A stretch of 64,000 nucleotides of DNA from an uncultured Lachnospiraceae bacterium (GCA_910587155.1 CAJULA010000005.1:62001-126000); one strand, 5' to 3'. Positions 52,390 through 61,564 are shown, counted from the first letter of the stretch. The notes: generated by a model from the letters alone, not told the origin. Made by a program: numbers and translations.

Positions 52390-52453
52390 TGGAAGGCGCA
52401 GATAACAGTGCAAAAGCGGTCTGCAAGGGCCAAAAGATAGTGATTCAGGATCG

Positions 52454-52482
52454 CCCCGCCGGTTTGCTGCGGGGTTTTGATT
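52454..52482 (+). terminator. Rho-independent terminator after the DUF4956 gene
   Basis: CCCCGC (52454-52459), a nine-base loop, GCGGGG (52469-52474), then TTTTGATT. It marks the end of the transcript carrying phosphoglucomutase, GtrA, VTC and DUF4956. The next GT2 gene starts 25 bases further on without an obvious promoter, so some read-through is likely. Confidence 0.7.
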
Positions 52483-52506
52483 TGTGGAACGGAAACGGAG
52501 ATGAGA

Positions 52507-53799
52507 ATGGTAAAAGCGGCAAATCTGTCCAATCTGAAAAAAGCATACAGGTATTGCAGGAAAAACGGTATGATGCCGACTTTTTACGCGGCTATGGAAC
52601 GGCTCCGTGACAGCAGTATGCATTATGAGAAGCGCATCATCACGGAAGAGGAATTGGGTGTGCAGAGAAATACGGTATGGGAAGCGCCGGAATATTTCAG
52701 TATCCTTGTACCGGCTTATGAAACGAAACTGCAGCATTTTCATGAGATGATTGATTCCGTTCTGACGCAGACATACGGAGGATTTGAGCTGATCATCGCG
52801 GACGCAAGTCCCTCGGATAAACTGTCCGAAGAATTGCAATACTATAATGACAGCCGGATTCGCTATCTGAAACTGCCGGAAAACAAAGGCATTTCCGAAA
52901 ATACGAACAGGGCGCTTGAGGCGGCGCAGGGAAGCTATATCGGTCTGCTGGATCATGACGATACCCTGGAGCCGGATGCGCTGTACCGTATGATGGAGGC
53001 ACTCACAGCCGGCAGAAAAAGCCGGGGAGAGGCGCCTGTCATTTTGTATTCGGATGAGGATAAATGTGATGACGCCATGTCCGGCTTTTATGAACCTCAT
53101 TTTAAAGAAAAGTTCAATCAGGATTTAATATTAAGTAATAACTATATCTGCCACTTTCTTGTGATGGAAGCAGGACTCATGAAGTCTCTGAGATTCCGTC
53201 GGGAGTTTGACGGTGCACAGGATCATGATCTGATCCTGCGGGCGGTCAGGGCGCTGGACGGCGGAAGGGATCAGATCGTCCATATACCGCATATTCTGTA
53301 TCACTGGCGATGTCATATGGGTTCCACGGCGGAAAACCCGGCCAGTAAGATGTATGCCTATGAGGCAGGCCGGCGTGCCGTGGAAGATTTCTGCAGGAGC
53401 CAGGGATGGCAGGCCAGAGTTTCTCATACAAGACATCTGGGATTTTTCCGGGTGGAGTATCAGGGGGATATTTTCCGGCAGCGTCCGGAGCTGGCAGCCG
53501 TGGGCGGTCGGATTCTTTGCGGCGGCAGAATTGCGGGCGGCGCGTACGGAGAGGACGGAGAAATATTGTATAAGGGACTTTCCAGGCATTTCAGCGGTTA
53601 TATGCACCGGGCGGTCCTGCAGCAGGATGTGCCGGCAGTGGATGTGCGGCACATACGGGTGAGGGAAGAGCTGCGTCCTCTGCTGGATGAGATTATGAAG
53701 GAAGAGAAGGATCCGGCAGCCGCAAGTATAAGGTTTGGGAGGGAAGCTGCCAGCCGCGGCTATTTGCTGCTGTGGGATCCGGGAGGGCAGGAAGAGTGA
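52507..53799 (+). CDS. GT2 glycosyltransferase
   Basis: 430 residues. The GT-A domain (from about 55) has FSILVPAYETKLQHFHEMI, IIADASPSDK, NKGISENTNRALE and the metal motif LLDHDDTLEP, followed by QDHDLILRAV and HWRCHMGST. It resembles the first domain of the tandem protein at 46715 (compare LFDHDDILHP). ATG 52507 is chosen because GGAG lies six bases before it; an ATG two codons earlier is possible. Its TGA overlaps the start of the next GT2 gene, so the two are coupled. Donor and acceptor unknown. Confidence 0.86.
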   Translation: MVKAANLSNLKKAYRYCRKNGMMPTFYAAMERLRDSSMHYEKRIITEEELGVQRNTVWEAPEYFSILVPAYETKLQHFHEMIDSVLTQTYGGFELIIADASPSDKLSEELQYYNDSRIRYLKLPENKGISENTNRALEAAQGSYIGLLDHDDTLEPDALYRMMEALTAGRKSRGEAPVILYSDEDKCDDAMSGFYEPHFKEKFNQDLILSNNYICHFLVMEAGLMKSLRFRREFDGAQDHDLILRAVRALDGGRDQIVHIPHILYHWRCHMGSTAENPASKMYAYEAGRRAVEDFCRSQGWQARVSHTRHLGFFRVEYQGDIFRQRPELAAVGGRILCGGRIAGGAYGEDGEILYKGLSRHFSGYMHRAVLQQDVPAVDVRHIRVREELRPLLDEIMKEEKDPAAASIRFGREAASRGYLLLWDPGGQEE

Positions 53800-54806
53800 T
53801 GGCGGAAACAAACAGAGGCACGGTGCAGGCGGGAAAAATAAAAACGACTGTTATTATACCAAATTATAACGGAGGCAGATATCTGCGCAACTGTCTGCAG
53901 TCGCTGTTTGCCTGTGAACAGGCGCACTTTCCGGTGATTGTGGTGGACAATGGCTCCGCGGACGGCAGCAGGGAGCTGGTGAGGGATGAGTTTCCGCAGG
54001 TGAAACTGATCTGTTTTACGGAGAACCGGGGATTTTCGGCAGCGGTCAATGCCGGGATCAGAGCATCCGAAACGCCTTTTGTGATTTTGCTGAACAATGA
54101 TACGGTAGCGGAGAAGCATTTTGTGTCCTGTCTGACTAAGGTGCTTGCTCATGACAGCCGCTGTTTCTCCGTGGGCGCCAGAATGGTTACGATGTCTGAT
54201 CCGCATATCATAGACGATGCCGGTGATTATTACTGTGCATTGGGCTGGGCCTTTGCCAGGGGGAAAGGGCGGAGGCGGGAGTGCTATGAGAGGCCCTGTG
54301 AAATATTTGCCGCCTGCGGCGGCGCGGCGGCTTACCGCAGAGATATCCTGGAAGAGCTGGGGATGTTTGATGAGAATTATTTTGCCTATCTGGAGGATAT
54401 TGACATCGCTTTCCGGGCCAGGCTGGCCGGCTATAGAAACCGTTATGAGCCGGGGGCGGTAGTACGTCATGCGGGGAGCGCCTCTTCGGGTTCCCGGTAT
54501 AATGAATTCAAGATCAGGCTTTCTTCCAGAAATAATATCTATCTTCTGCGTAAGAATCTGCCGCTGCTTTTGATTTGCTTTAATCTGCCGTTTCTGCTCG
54601 TTGGCTTTGCGGTTAAATATTTTTTTTTCCTGAAAAAGGGATATGGAAAGATTTATCTGGCAGGGCTTGCGGAAGGGATGAGGATGACGGCCGGGAAGCG
54701 GGAAAACGTCCGCGGATACGCCTCTTGTGTACCATCCGTGCCTGCCTGGATCCGGCTGGAGGGGGAACTGCTTTTCAACCTGTTTGTACGGCTGTTTTTC
54801 AGTTAA
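53799..54806 (+). CDS. GT2 glycosyltransferase (rhamnosyltransferase-like)
   Basis: 335 residues. TVIIPNYNGGRYLRNCL, VVDNGSADGSRELV, the metal motif LLNNDTVAE, ACGGAAAYRRDIL and FAYLEDIDIAFRARLAGY are typical of rhamnosyltransferase-type GT2 enzymes. A hydrophobic helix occurs at about 255-275 near the C-terminus, suggesting membrane association. The ATG overlaps the upstream TGA, and GGAGG lies about 13 bases before it. With the enzyme before it and the core GT2 proteins it probably adds rhamnose or another sugar to the growing polymer. Confidence 0.88.
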   Translation: MAETNRGTVQAGKIKTTVIIPNYNGGRYLRNCLQSLFACEQAHFPVIVVDNGSADGSRELVRDEFPQVKLICFTENRGFSAAVNAGIRASETPFVILLNNDTVAEKHFVSCLTKVLAHDSRCFSVGARMVTMSDPHIIDDAGDYYCALGWAFARGKGRRRECYERPCEIFAACGGAAAYRRDILEELGMFDENYFAYLEDIDIAFRARLAGYRNRYEPGAVVRHAGSASSGSRYNEFKIRLSSRNNIYLLRKNLPLLLICFNLPFLLVGFAVKYFFFLKKGYGKIYLAGLAEGMRMTAGKRENVRGYASCVPSVPAWIRLEGELLFNLFVRLFFS

Positions 54807-54818
54807 GAAAAATTTAAG

Positions 54819-54847
54819 TTGTACTTTTCGTAATAATATTGTAATAT
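54819..54847 (+). promoter_or_regulatory. Promoter for the glycosylphosphotransferase/LCP genes
   Basis: TTGTAC (54819-54824), 17 bp, TAATAT (54842-54847), in an AT-rich 69-bp gap after the GT2 gene. The expected start near 54854 leaves a leader of about 22 bases with GGATGGAG before the ATG at 54876. Confidence 0.68.
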
Positions 54848-54875
54848 GTTATGAGGATGGAGACCCGATGCCGTT

Positions 54876-56285
54876 ATGATAAAGGATAATCAGAAATATT
54901 TTAACAGACTGCATTTGCTGATAGACGCTGTTATCGTGGCATGCTCCTATATGCTGGCGTGGTATCTGAGATTTGAAAGCATATTTACTGAAAAGAAACA
55001 GGGCGTAGGTGTTCTTGAGATGCGCACTTATTTCTATGCCCTTTATTTTATTGTGCCGGGTTATGTGATCCTCTATTATATTTTCAATATGTATACATCC
55101 AAAAGGACGGCCAGAAGGAAATATGAGGTTTACGGTATCGTAAAAGCCAATACCGCAGGCGTCCTTTTATTTCTGGTTGTACTGTATGTGGTCAATCAGC
55201 CCAATTTCTCCCGTACGATGATCGTTATCTTTTACGGGGTCAATGTGGTGCTGTGCACGCTGAGCAGACAGATTCTGCGTAATCTTCTGCAGTACTTCCG
55301 CAGAAAAGGGTATAACCTGAAACATATTCTTCTGGTGGGATATTCCAGGGCGGCGGAGGAATATATTACCCGTATCAAAGCCAATCCCCAGTGGGGCTAT
55401 GTGGTGCGTGGGATTCTGGATGACCGTATTCCCAGAGGGACACTTTACAAAGGCATTAAAGTGCTGGGCGCGATTGACAATCTGACCTATATCCTGCCGG
55501 AAAACCGTCTGGATGAAATTGCCATCACGCTTGCGTTGCAGGATTACGGGCGTCTGGAAGAAATTGTCGATTTATGTGAGAAGTCAGGTGTGCATACTAA
55601 GTTTATCCCGGACTATAACAGTCTGATACCGAGCAGACCCTATACGGAAGATCTGATGGGACTGCCGGTGATCAATATCCGCTATGTGCCGCTTTCCAAT
55701 ACGCTGAACTGGATTGTCAAGCGGATGGTTGATATTGTAGGATCGGCGGCGGGTCTGGTGCTCGTCTCCCCCATTATGCTTCTGACTGCGCTGGCGGTGA
55801 AGCTGTCCAGCCCCGGGCCGGTGATTTTCAAGCAGGAACGGATCGGCCTCCATAACAAGCCGTTCTGGATGTACAAGTTTCGGACGATGGAGATTCAGAA
55901 AGAATCTGCGGAACAGCGGGCCTGGACGGTGCGGGACGATCCGCGGGTGACAAAGATAGGGAAATTTCTGCGCAGGACGAGCCTGGATGAATTTCCCCAG
56001 CTTTATAATATTCTGCGGGGAGACATGAGTCTGGTGGGTCCCAGGCCGGAGCGGCCGCTTTTTGTGGAAAAGTTCCGGGAAGAGATACCGAGATATATGA
56101 TCAAGCACCAGGTGCGTCCGGGACTGACCGGATGGGCGCAGATCAATGGTTACAGAGGAGATACTTCGATTCGCAAAAGAATTGATTATGACATATTTTA
56201 TATAGAGAACTGGACGATGGGACTGGATGTCAAGATCCTGTTTCTGACAATTTTCAAAGGATTTATCAATAAAAATGCATATTAG
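54876..56285 (+). CDS. Polyprenyl glycosylphosphotransferase (WcaJ/WbaP type), chain-initiating enzyme
   Basis: 469 residues. Four helices (about 10-130), a Rossmann-like CoA-binding-type domain (145-270, ILLVGYSRAAEEYI), then the bacterial sugar transferase domain (about 280-469): a membrane-inserted helix RMVDIVGSAAGLVLVSPIML, PVIFKQERIG, MYKFRTME, RRTSLDEFPQLYN with the catalytic Asp-Glu, and LVGPRPERP. It transfers a hexose 1-phosphate (glucose or galactose by family) to undecaprenyl phosphate and so begins polymer synthesis on the cytoplasmic face. It is the only such enzyme seen in the window. Confidence 0.94.
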   Translation: MIKDNQKYFNRLHLLIDAVIVACSYMLAWYLRFESIFTEKKQGVGVLEMRTYFYALYFIVPGYVILYYIFNMYTSKRTARRKYEVYGIVKANTAGVLLFLVVLYVVNQPNFSRTMIVIFYGVNVVLCTLSRQILRNLLQYFRRKGYNLKHILLVGYSRAAEEYITRIKANPQWGYVVRGILDDRIPRGTLYKGIKVLGAIDNLTYILPENRLDEIAITLALQDYGRLEEIVDLCEKSGVHTKFIPDYNSLIPSRPYTEDLMGLPVINIRYVPLSNTLNWIVKRMVDIVGSAAGLVLVSPIMLLTALAVKLSSPGPVIFKQERIGLHNKPFWMYKFRTMEIQKESAEQRAWTVRDDPRVTKIGKFLRRTSLDEFPQLYNILRGDMSLVGPRPERPLFVEKFREEIPRYMIKHQVRPGLTGWAQINGYRGDTSIRKRIDYDIFYIENWTMGLDVKILFLTIFKGFINKNAY

Positions 56286-56318
56286 CATACATGCAAATGA
56301 CAAGGGAGAAGAGATAAG

Positions 56319-57911
56319 ATGTCAACAAAAAATGCAGATGGTGCAAGGCATGGAAAGAGCGGTGTGAAGAATGCAAAGAGCAGAGCAGGTATGAACGGCT
56401 CCCAGAATACAGGAAATCCATCGGGCAACAGACGACCGGCAGGCGGGGGAAGCGCGTCAGGTACGAGACGGCCTCCGGAAAGCGCGGGGCAGGGCGGCAT
56501 GAGACGGCCAGCCGGTACAGGAAATCAGGCAGGAGCAAGGAGAGCTTCCCAGACGGGGAGTCAGACAGCCGGCAGAAGACCGCAGAGCGCAGGCGGCCAG
56601 TCAGGCACACGGCGGGCGGCGGAGGCCGCAAACGGCGCGGGTACAAGAAGGGCTTCCACGGCAGGGCGCAGCGCATCTGCTGCCAGATACAGAGAGGAAG
56701 AAAGATATGACCGCCCCGGCAGGACGGAAGGCCAGAGGAAGCCTGCGGGAAAGAAGATGTCTGCCAAAAAACGGGCGGCCAAGAGACGCAACAGAATCAT
56801 CCTCTTTGGTGTGGAGATACTGATCCTTGTGGGGATGCTGGGATTTCTCTATACGGTGCTCAAGACAGAGAAGGTGGAGAAGATCCAGATCGACGAAGAG
56901 AGAGTCGTGATGGAGATGAACGAGAGTGTGGAAGAGAATGAAGTGATGAAAGGCTATCGCAATATTGCTCTGTTTGGCGTGGATTCCAGAAACGGGTCGC
57001 TGGGAAAGGGCACCAGGAGCGATACCATAATCATTGCTTCCATCAATCAGGATACGGGAGATGTGAAGCTGATTTCCGTATTTCGTGACACATATCTCAA
57101 TCTCGGGAATGACACCTATAATAAATGCAACGCCGCCTATGCCAAGGGCGGTCCCGAGCAGGCGATCACGATGCTGAATAAAAATCTGGATATGAATATT
57201 ACGGATTATATTACGGTAGGTTTTGACGGTCTGATTGAAGTGATCGACGCTCTGGGCGGCGTGGAGATCAATGTGACCGAAGCGGAGATCCCTTATCTGA
57301 ATGACTATCAGATCAGTATGGTGGGCCGTGAAGTGGGCAGAGTGGGCGATATCGTAAACTATGAGGCCACGGAAGGCAAAGATTATACGGCTGTGACCCA
57401 TGGAGGGCTGCAGACATTGAACGGGCTGCAGGCCACTGCATACTGCCGTATCCGGTATATCGGCAATGACTTCCAGCGTGCGCAGCGGCAGAGGGATGTG
57501 CTGATCGCGGCTTCGGAAAAAGCAAAGGGAGCAAGTATTTCCGAACTGAACAATATCGTCAACGGTGTGATGGGGAATATTTCCACATCACTGGACGTAA
57601 AGGAAATCCTGAATGTGATGAAGGATCTTGGCAACTACAGCATTGTGGCCAATGACGGATTCCCGTTCGAACAGTATCGCGCTACCGGCAGAGTGGGCAG
57701 CAAGGGAAGCTGCGTCATTCCGCAGGATCTGGCGGTGAATGTGGCGGAACTGCATCGGTTCCTCTTCGACGAAAATGATTACCAGATCTCTTCTGAGGTG
57801 GATGAATTCAGCAAAAAGGTATCCAGCGATACCGGCAAATATGTCAATACTTCTGCGGATGAGTTCACAAAGAAAGAGAAGGAAAATGATGAGGTTGCCA
57901 CATCAGAATAG
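56319..57911 (+). CDS. LytR-CpsA-Psr (LCP) family glycopolymer ligase with basic cytoplasmic tail
   Basis: 530 residues. Residues 1-155 are disordered and rich in Arg, Gly, Ala and Ser (for example GNRRPAGGGSASGTRR), ending in KKMSAKKRAAKRR. A membrane helix (about 160-180) is followed by the LCP domain (about 205-400) with FGVDSRNG, RSDTIIIASI, LISVFRDTYL and RIRYIGNDFQRAQRQRD, the arginines and aspartates that bind the pyrophosphate. LCP enzymes attach glycopolymers from undecaprenyl diphosphate to peptidoglycan. AGGGAGAAG precedes the ATG. It directly follows the chain-initiating enzyme, so both ends of the pathway are in one transcript. Confidence 0.94.
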   Translation: MSTKNADGARHGKSGVKNAKSRAGMNGSQNTGNPSGNRRPAGGGSASGTRRPPESAGQGGMRRPAGTGNQAGARRASQTGSQTAGRRPQSAGGQSGTRRAAEAANGAGTRRASTAGRSASAARYREEERYDRPGRTEGQRKPAGKKMSAKKRAAKRRNRIILFGVEILILVGMLGFLYTVLKTEKVEKIQIDEERVVMEMNESVEENEVMKGYRNIALFGVDSRNGSLGKGTRSDTIIIASINQDTGDVKLISVFRDTYLNLGNDTYNKCNAAYAKGGPEQAITMLNKNLDMNITDYITVGFDGLIEVIDALGGVEINVTEAEIPYLNDYQISMVGREVGRVGDIVNYEATEGKDYTAVTHGGLQTLNGLQATAYCRIRYIGNDFQRAQRQRDVLIAASEKAKGASISELNNIVNGVMGNISTSLDVKEILNVMKDLGNYSIVANDGFPFEQYRATGRVGSKGSCVIPQDLAVNVAELHRFLFDENDYQISSEVDEFSKKVSSDTGKYVNTSADEFTKKEKENDEVATSE

Positions 57912-57931
57912 AGTAAACAGGCAAACATCGG

Positions 57932-57954
57932 AAGGGGCCGGTATACGGCTCCTT
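57932..57954 (+). terminator. Terminator-like hairpin after the LCP gene
   Basis: AAGGGGCCG (57932-57940) pairs with CGGCTCCTT (57946-57954) around a five-base loop, with one G-U pair; it is followed only by TATGCCTTTG, so termination is probably partial before the next GT2 gene. Confidence 0.42.
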
Positions 57955-57971
57955 TATGCCTTTGTAAGGAA

Positions 57972-58910
57972 ATGAAATCAATGGATGCTATTGTAGATAT
58001 CATCATACCCACCCTGAAGCCGGGACAGGAGTTTGCGGATCTGTTGCAGGCTCTGGAAACACAGAGCCTGCGGCCTGGCCGTATTATTGTGATGAATACG
58101 GAAGAAAAGTATTTTGAACGGCTCAAATATGGGAATAAGCAACTGAAAAAATATGCCAATGTGGAAGTGCACCATGTGTCAGAGCGCGAATTTGATCATG
58201 GTAACACGAGGAACCAGGGGATCAAACGTTCAGGCGCCCCCTATTTTGTCTGCATGACGCAGGATGCTCTGCCAAAGGATGCCTTTGTGCTGGAAAAGCT
58301 GCTGGAACCTCTGCGAAACGGTGAGGCGGTAGTCAGCTATGCCAGACAGCTCCCCAGACCCGACTGTGCGCCGGTGGAATCCTTTATCAGGGAGTTTAAT
58401 TATCCCAACGAGTCCCGGCTCAAAGGGCAGGAGGATCTGGAAGCGCTTGGCATCAAGACTTTTTTCTGCTCCAATGTATGCGCGGCATATAACAGAGCGG
58501 TATTTGATGAATTGGGAGGCTTTATCCGGCATACCATCTTTAATGAGGATATGATCTATGCGGCCGGTGTGGTAAAATCAGGCAGAAAGATCGCTTATAC
58601 GGCACAGGCGCAGGTTTATCACTCGCATAATTATAACTGGATGGAAAATTTTCACCGGAATTTTGATATGGGTGTTTCCCAGGCGGATCATCCGGATGTA
58701 TTTGACGGGATCCGGTCAGAGTCAGAAGGGATCAGGCTGGTAAAGCAGCTGACTGCTCATCTGAAAAAAACAGGCAATTCGCGGCTGATTCTGCCCATGC
58801 TCTGGGGAAGCGGCTGGAAATTCCTGGGCTACAGGCTGGGGAAAAATTATACCTGGCTGCCGCGGGGGCTGGTCATGCGCTGCAGCATGAATCGCAGATA
58901 CTGGCAGTGA
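57972..58910 (+). CDS. GT2 glycosyltransferase (rhamnosyltransferase-like)
   Basis: 312 residues. VDIIIPTLKPGQEFADLL, REFDHGNTRNQGIKRS, the metal block MTQDALPKD, FCSNVCAAYNRAVFDELGG and FNEDMIYAAGV are characteristic of a GT2 subgroup that includes rhamnosyltransferases of wall polysaccharides. AAGGAA lies close to ATG 57972; ATG 57981 (three codons later) is equally possible. It lies 24 bp upstream of glmS, so precursor supply and sugar transfer are likely on one transcript. Confidence 0.87.
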   Translation: MKSMDAIVDIIIPTLKPGQEFADLLQALETQSLRPGRIIVMNTEEKYFERLKYGNKQLKKYANVEVHHVSEREFDHGNTRNQGIKRSGAPYFVCMTQDALPKDAFVLEKLLEPLRNGEAVVSYARQLPRPDCAPVESFIREFNYPNESRLKGQEDLEALGIKTFFCSNVCAAYNRAVFDELGGFIRHTIFNEDMIYAAGVVKSGRKIAYTAQAQVYHSHNYNWMENFHRNFDMGVSQADHPDVFDGIRSESEGIRLVKQLTAHLKKTGNSRLILPMLWGSGWKFLGYRLGKNYTWLPRGLVMRCSMNRRYWQ

Positions 58911-58933
58911 TTGTCGGAAAGGCAGGATGACAT

Positions 58934-60760
58934 ATGTGTGGAATTGTAGGATATATCGGAAAAAAGCAGGCGGCGCCGGTGATTCTGGACGGCCTTGCCA
59001 GACTGGAATACAGGGGCTATGACTCCGCCGGGATGGCAGTATTTGATGGCGAAAAGGTGAATGTCACCAAGGCGGTGGGGCGTCTGAAAGTGCTGGAGGA
59101 GCTCACACACGGCGGAGAGACGATGCCCGGCCTTGCGGGGATCGGACATACGAGATGGGCGACGCACGGTGCGCCCAACGATGTGAACTCCCATCCGCAT
59201 TTTAATAAAGACAAGACCATTACCGTGGTACATAACGGCATTATAGAGAACTATATTCCCCTGCGCAACAAATTGATGAAAAAGGGATATTCCTTTGTGT
59301 CGGAAACGGATACGGAAGTGGTGGCGCAGATGTTGGACTATTATAACAACGGCAATCCGCTGGAAACGATCCTGAAAGTGCTGCACAGGATTGAAGGCTC
59401 CTATGCGCTTGGTATCATGTTTGCCGATCATCCGGGTGAGATCTTTGCCGCCAGGAAGGGCAGTCCCCTGATTGTGGGACAGAGCGGTGACGGCTGCTTT
59501 ATCGCTTCCGATGTGCCTGCGATTCTCCGATATACGAGAACAGTATATTTTGTGGACGAACAGGAGATTGTGCGTCTGGAAGCGGATCATATGCATTTCT
59601 ATACGATGGATGAGGAGGAGATTGAAAAGAAAGCCACCACCATCGAATGGGATGCCAACGCGGCGGAAAAGGCCGGCTATGAGCATTTCATGCTGAAGGA
59701 AATGTATGAACAGCCAAAAACAGTGACCGATACGCTGACGCCGCGACTGAAAAAAGACCGGATCGAGATAGAGGAACTCGGGCTTAGCGACGATGAAATC
59801 AGGCAGATCCGAAAAATTCATATCGTTGCCTGCGGTTCGGCCTATCATGCGGGTGTCACCGGCAAATATGTACTGGAAGGACTGGCAAGAATACCGGTGG
59901 AGGTGGATCTGGCCTCGGAATTCCGCTACAGGAATCCGATCCTGGAAGAGGGCGCCATGGTCATTGTCGTCAGCCAGTCCGGCGAGACGGCAGATACCCT
60001 GGCGGCCATGCGGGAAGCCAGACAGAAAGGCTTTCAGGTGCTGGGCATCGTCAATGTGGTGGGCAGCTCGATTGCCAGAGAGGCAGAGCATGTGATGTAT
60101 ACCTGGGCAGGGCCGGAGATCGCCGTTGCCACTACCAAAGCCTACAGCGCGCAGCTTATCGCCTTTTATCTGCTGGCGGTGAAATTTGCCAGTGTCAGGC
60201 AGACCATTGACGATGCTACGTACCGGCTTCTGCTCCGTGATCTTAGGCGGCTGCCGGATCAGATTGAACTTCTGCTCAACAGTAAGGAGAAGATACAGCA
60301 TTTTGCCAACCGCTATATCGGTGCCAGAGATGTCTTCTTTATCGGCCGGGGGATCGACTATGCCATTTCTCTGGAGGGTTCCCTGAAATTAAAGGAGATT
60401 TCCTATATTCACTCTGAGGCTTATGCGGCCGGGGAACTGAAACACGGCACCATTTCCCTGATCGAAGAAGGCACGCTGGTGGCTGCGGTATCCACCCAGC
60501 CGGCGCTTTATCAGAAGACGATCAGCAATATGGTAGAGGTCAAAGCCAGAGGTGCCTTCCTGCTGGCAGTGACCAATGTGGGCAACCGGGAGATCGAAAA
60601 GGTGTCAGACTATACCATCTATATCCCTGAGACCAATCCATTCTTTACCAATTCCCTGGCCATCATACCGCTGCAGCTCTTTGGCTATTATGTGGCCGTG
60701 GGCAAAGGATGTGATGTGGATAAGCCGCGAAATCTGGCCAAGTCGGTGACGGTGGAGTAA
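58934..60760 (+). CDS. glmS: Glutamine-fructose-6-phosphate aminotransferase
   Basis: 608 residues, normal for the family. The N-terminal glutaminase starts MCGIVGYIGKKQAA, whose cysteine becomes residue 1 and is the nucleophile; RGYDSAGMAV, HTRWATHGAPNDVNSHPH and HNGIIENY follow. Two SIS domains (about 285-430 and 460-600) bind fructose 6-phosphate (SQSGETADTLAAM). It makes glucosamine 6-phosphate for peptidoglycan and for amino-sugar donors. No glmS ribozyme is visible in the 23-bp upstream gap, so control would be through the upstream GT2 promoter region. Confidence 0.97.
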   Translation: MCGIVGYIGKKQAAPVILDGLARLEYRGYDSAGMAVFDGEKVNVTKAVGRLKVLEELTHGGETMPGLAGIGHTRWATHGAPNDVNSHPHFNKDKTITVVHNGIIENYIPLRNKLMKKGYSFVSETDTEVVAQMLDYYNNGNPLETILKVLHRIEGSYALGIMFADHPGEIFAARKGSPLIVGQSGDGCFIASDVPAILRYTRTVYFVDEQEIVRLEADHMHFYTMDEEEIEKKATTIEWDANAAEKAGYEHFMLKEMYEQPKTVTDTLTPRLKKDRIEIEELGLSDDEIRQIRKIHIVACGSAYHAGVTGKYVLEGLARIPVEVDLASEFRYRNPILEEGAMVIVVSQSGETADTLAAMREARQKGFQVLGIVNVVGSSIAREAEHVMYTWAGPEIAVATTKAYSAQLIAFYLLAVKFASVRQTIDDATYRLLLRDLRRLPDQIELLLNSKEKIQHFANRYIGARDVFFIGRGIDYAISLEGSLKLKEISYIHSEAYAAGELKHGTISLIEEGTLVAAVSTQPALYQKTISNMVEVKARGAFLLAVTNVGNREIEKVSDYTIYIPETNPFFTNSLAIIPLQLFGYYVAVGKGCDVDKPRNLAKSVTVE

Positions 60761-60771
60761 GGGGAGTAGGG

Positions 60772-61416
60772 CTATGTGTGGCAAGTCATCCCACTGATCA
60801 CAATCACCCGCCCCCTTTTCTCAACGAGTCCTTCCGCATCCATCCGACTCAGTTCGGTCATCAGGGAGCTGCGGTCGATGGCCAGGTAGTCGGCCAGGTC
60901 GGAGTAGGGGATGGGGATATGGACGAACGGGCTGTCCTGACGGAGAGCCTGTGCGTGCAGGTACGCGGTCAGCTTGCCGCGGATCGTCTTTTGCTGGAGG
61001 ATGTGACAGTGCTTATTTTCGGCATGAATGACGGCATGGAGCAGGCGGGAAAACAGGACGGCAAGCTCGCTGTCAGAGCGGGACAGCACATATTCCTGCA
61101 GCTGCTGATGGGTGAAGAAGGCGGCTGTGCAGGGGTATTTTGCCAGGATAAAGCAGTGCCCGCTGCCTGTGCCGGGAAACATTTCAGGACAGATCAGCTG
61201 TCCTTTTGTAAAGTAGTCCAGAAGCTGTCTGCCGCCGTCTTCCTGCTCCACGCAGAGATAGGCTGTGCCCCTCAGCAGGATGCACAGCCGTCTTTCCGGC
61301 GTTTGCCCGTCCAGAATGATCTCCCCTTTTCCATAGGATTTCTGCTTTGGCCGGAAGGCTTCCCGGATGTATTTTATATTTTTTTCAGAAATAATCAAGG
61401 AGTCAGAATCCCCCAT
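60772..61416 (-). CDS. Crp/Fnr-family transcriptional regulator
   Basis: 214 residues from ATG 61416, where AAGGA lies ten bases upstream; ATG 61443 has no such site. Residues about 10-130 form a cyclic-nucleotide-binding-type beta barrel (GKGEIILDGQTPERRLCILL), a dimer helix follows, and the end is a winged helix-turn-helix (YSDLADYLAIDRSSLMTELS). The N-terminal cysteine cluster of oxygen-sensing FNR is not present. It diverges from nrdD, so control of the anaerobic ribonucleotide reductase or of its own gene is possible but not shown. Confidence 0.88.
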   Translation of the reverse strand: MGDSDSLIISEKNIKYIREAFRPKQKSYGKGEIILDGQTPERRLCILLRGTAYLCVEQEDGGRQLLDYFTKGQLICPEMFPGTGSGHCFILAKYPCTAAFFTHQQLQEYVLSRSDSELAVLFSRLLHAVIHAENKHCHILQQKTIRGKLTAYLHAQALRQDSPFVHIPIPYSDLADYLAIDRSSLMTELSRMDAEGLVEKRGRVIVISGMTCHT

Positions 61417-61455
61417 ATATAGCTGTTCCTTTCTGTCTTTCATACTATATCTGGT

Positions 61456-61484
61456 ATTATAAATCAAAAATGTTTTCCACACAA
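61456..61484 (-). promoter_or_regulatory. Promoter for the Crp/Fnr-family gene
   Basis: On the minus strand: TTGTGT (61484-61479), 17 bp, TATAAT (61461-61456). The leader to ATG 61416 is about 33 bases. Confidence 0.75.
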
Positions 61485-61507
61485 CAGTTTTTGCCGAATC
61501 CGTGTAA

Positions 61508-61541
61508 TATAATGATGCAACCGGCTATTTTTCACAACCGG
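61508..61541 (+). promoter_or_regulatory. nrdD -10 element and direct repeats
   Basis: TATAAT at 61508-61513 is a likely -10 for nrdD, but no good -35 stands 16-18 bp upstream, which hints at activator dependence. CAACCGG occurs twice (61518-61524 and 61535-61541), 17 bases apart, at the start of the expected transcript; this could be an operator. No NrdR-box palindrome is seen. Confidence 0.45.
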
Positions 61542-61564
61542 ATAACAGGGAGGAGTGCAAGTCT

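Noticed and set aside
52389..52610. Short plus-strand frame after the DUF4956 gene
   Set aside because: It crosses the terminator at 52454 and overlaps the well-supported GT2 gene in another frame; low-complexity product.
58911..58933. glmS ribozyme upstream of glmS
   Set aside because: The gap is only 23 bp, too short for the ribozyme.
61485..61564. NrdR boxes before nrdD
   Set aside because: No pair of palindromic boxes at the expected spacing; only the CAACCGG direct repeats.
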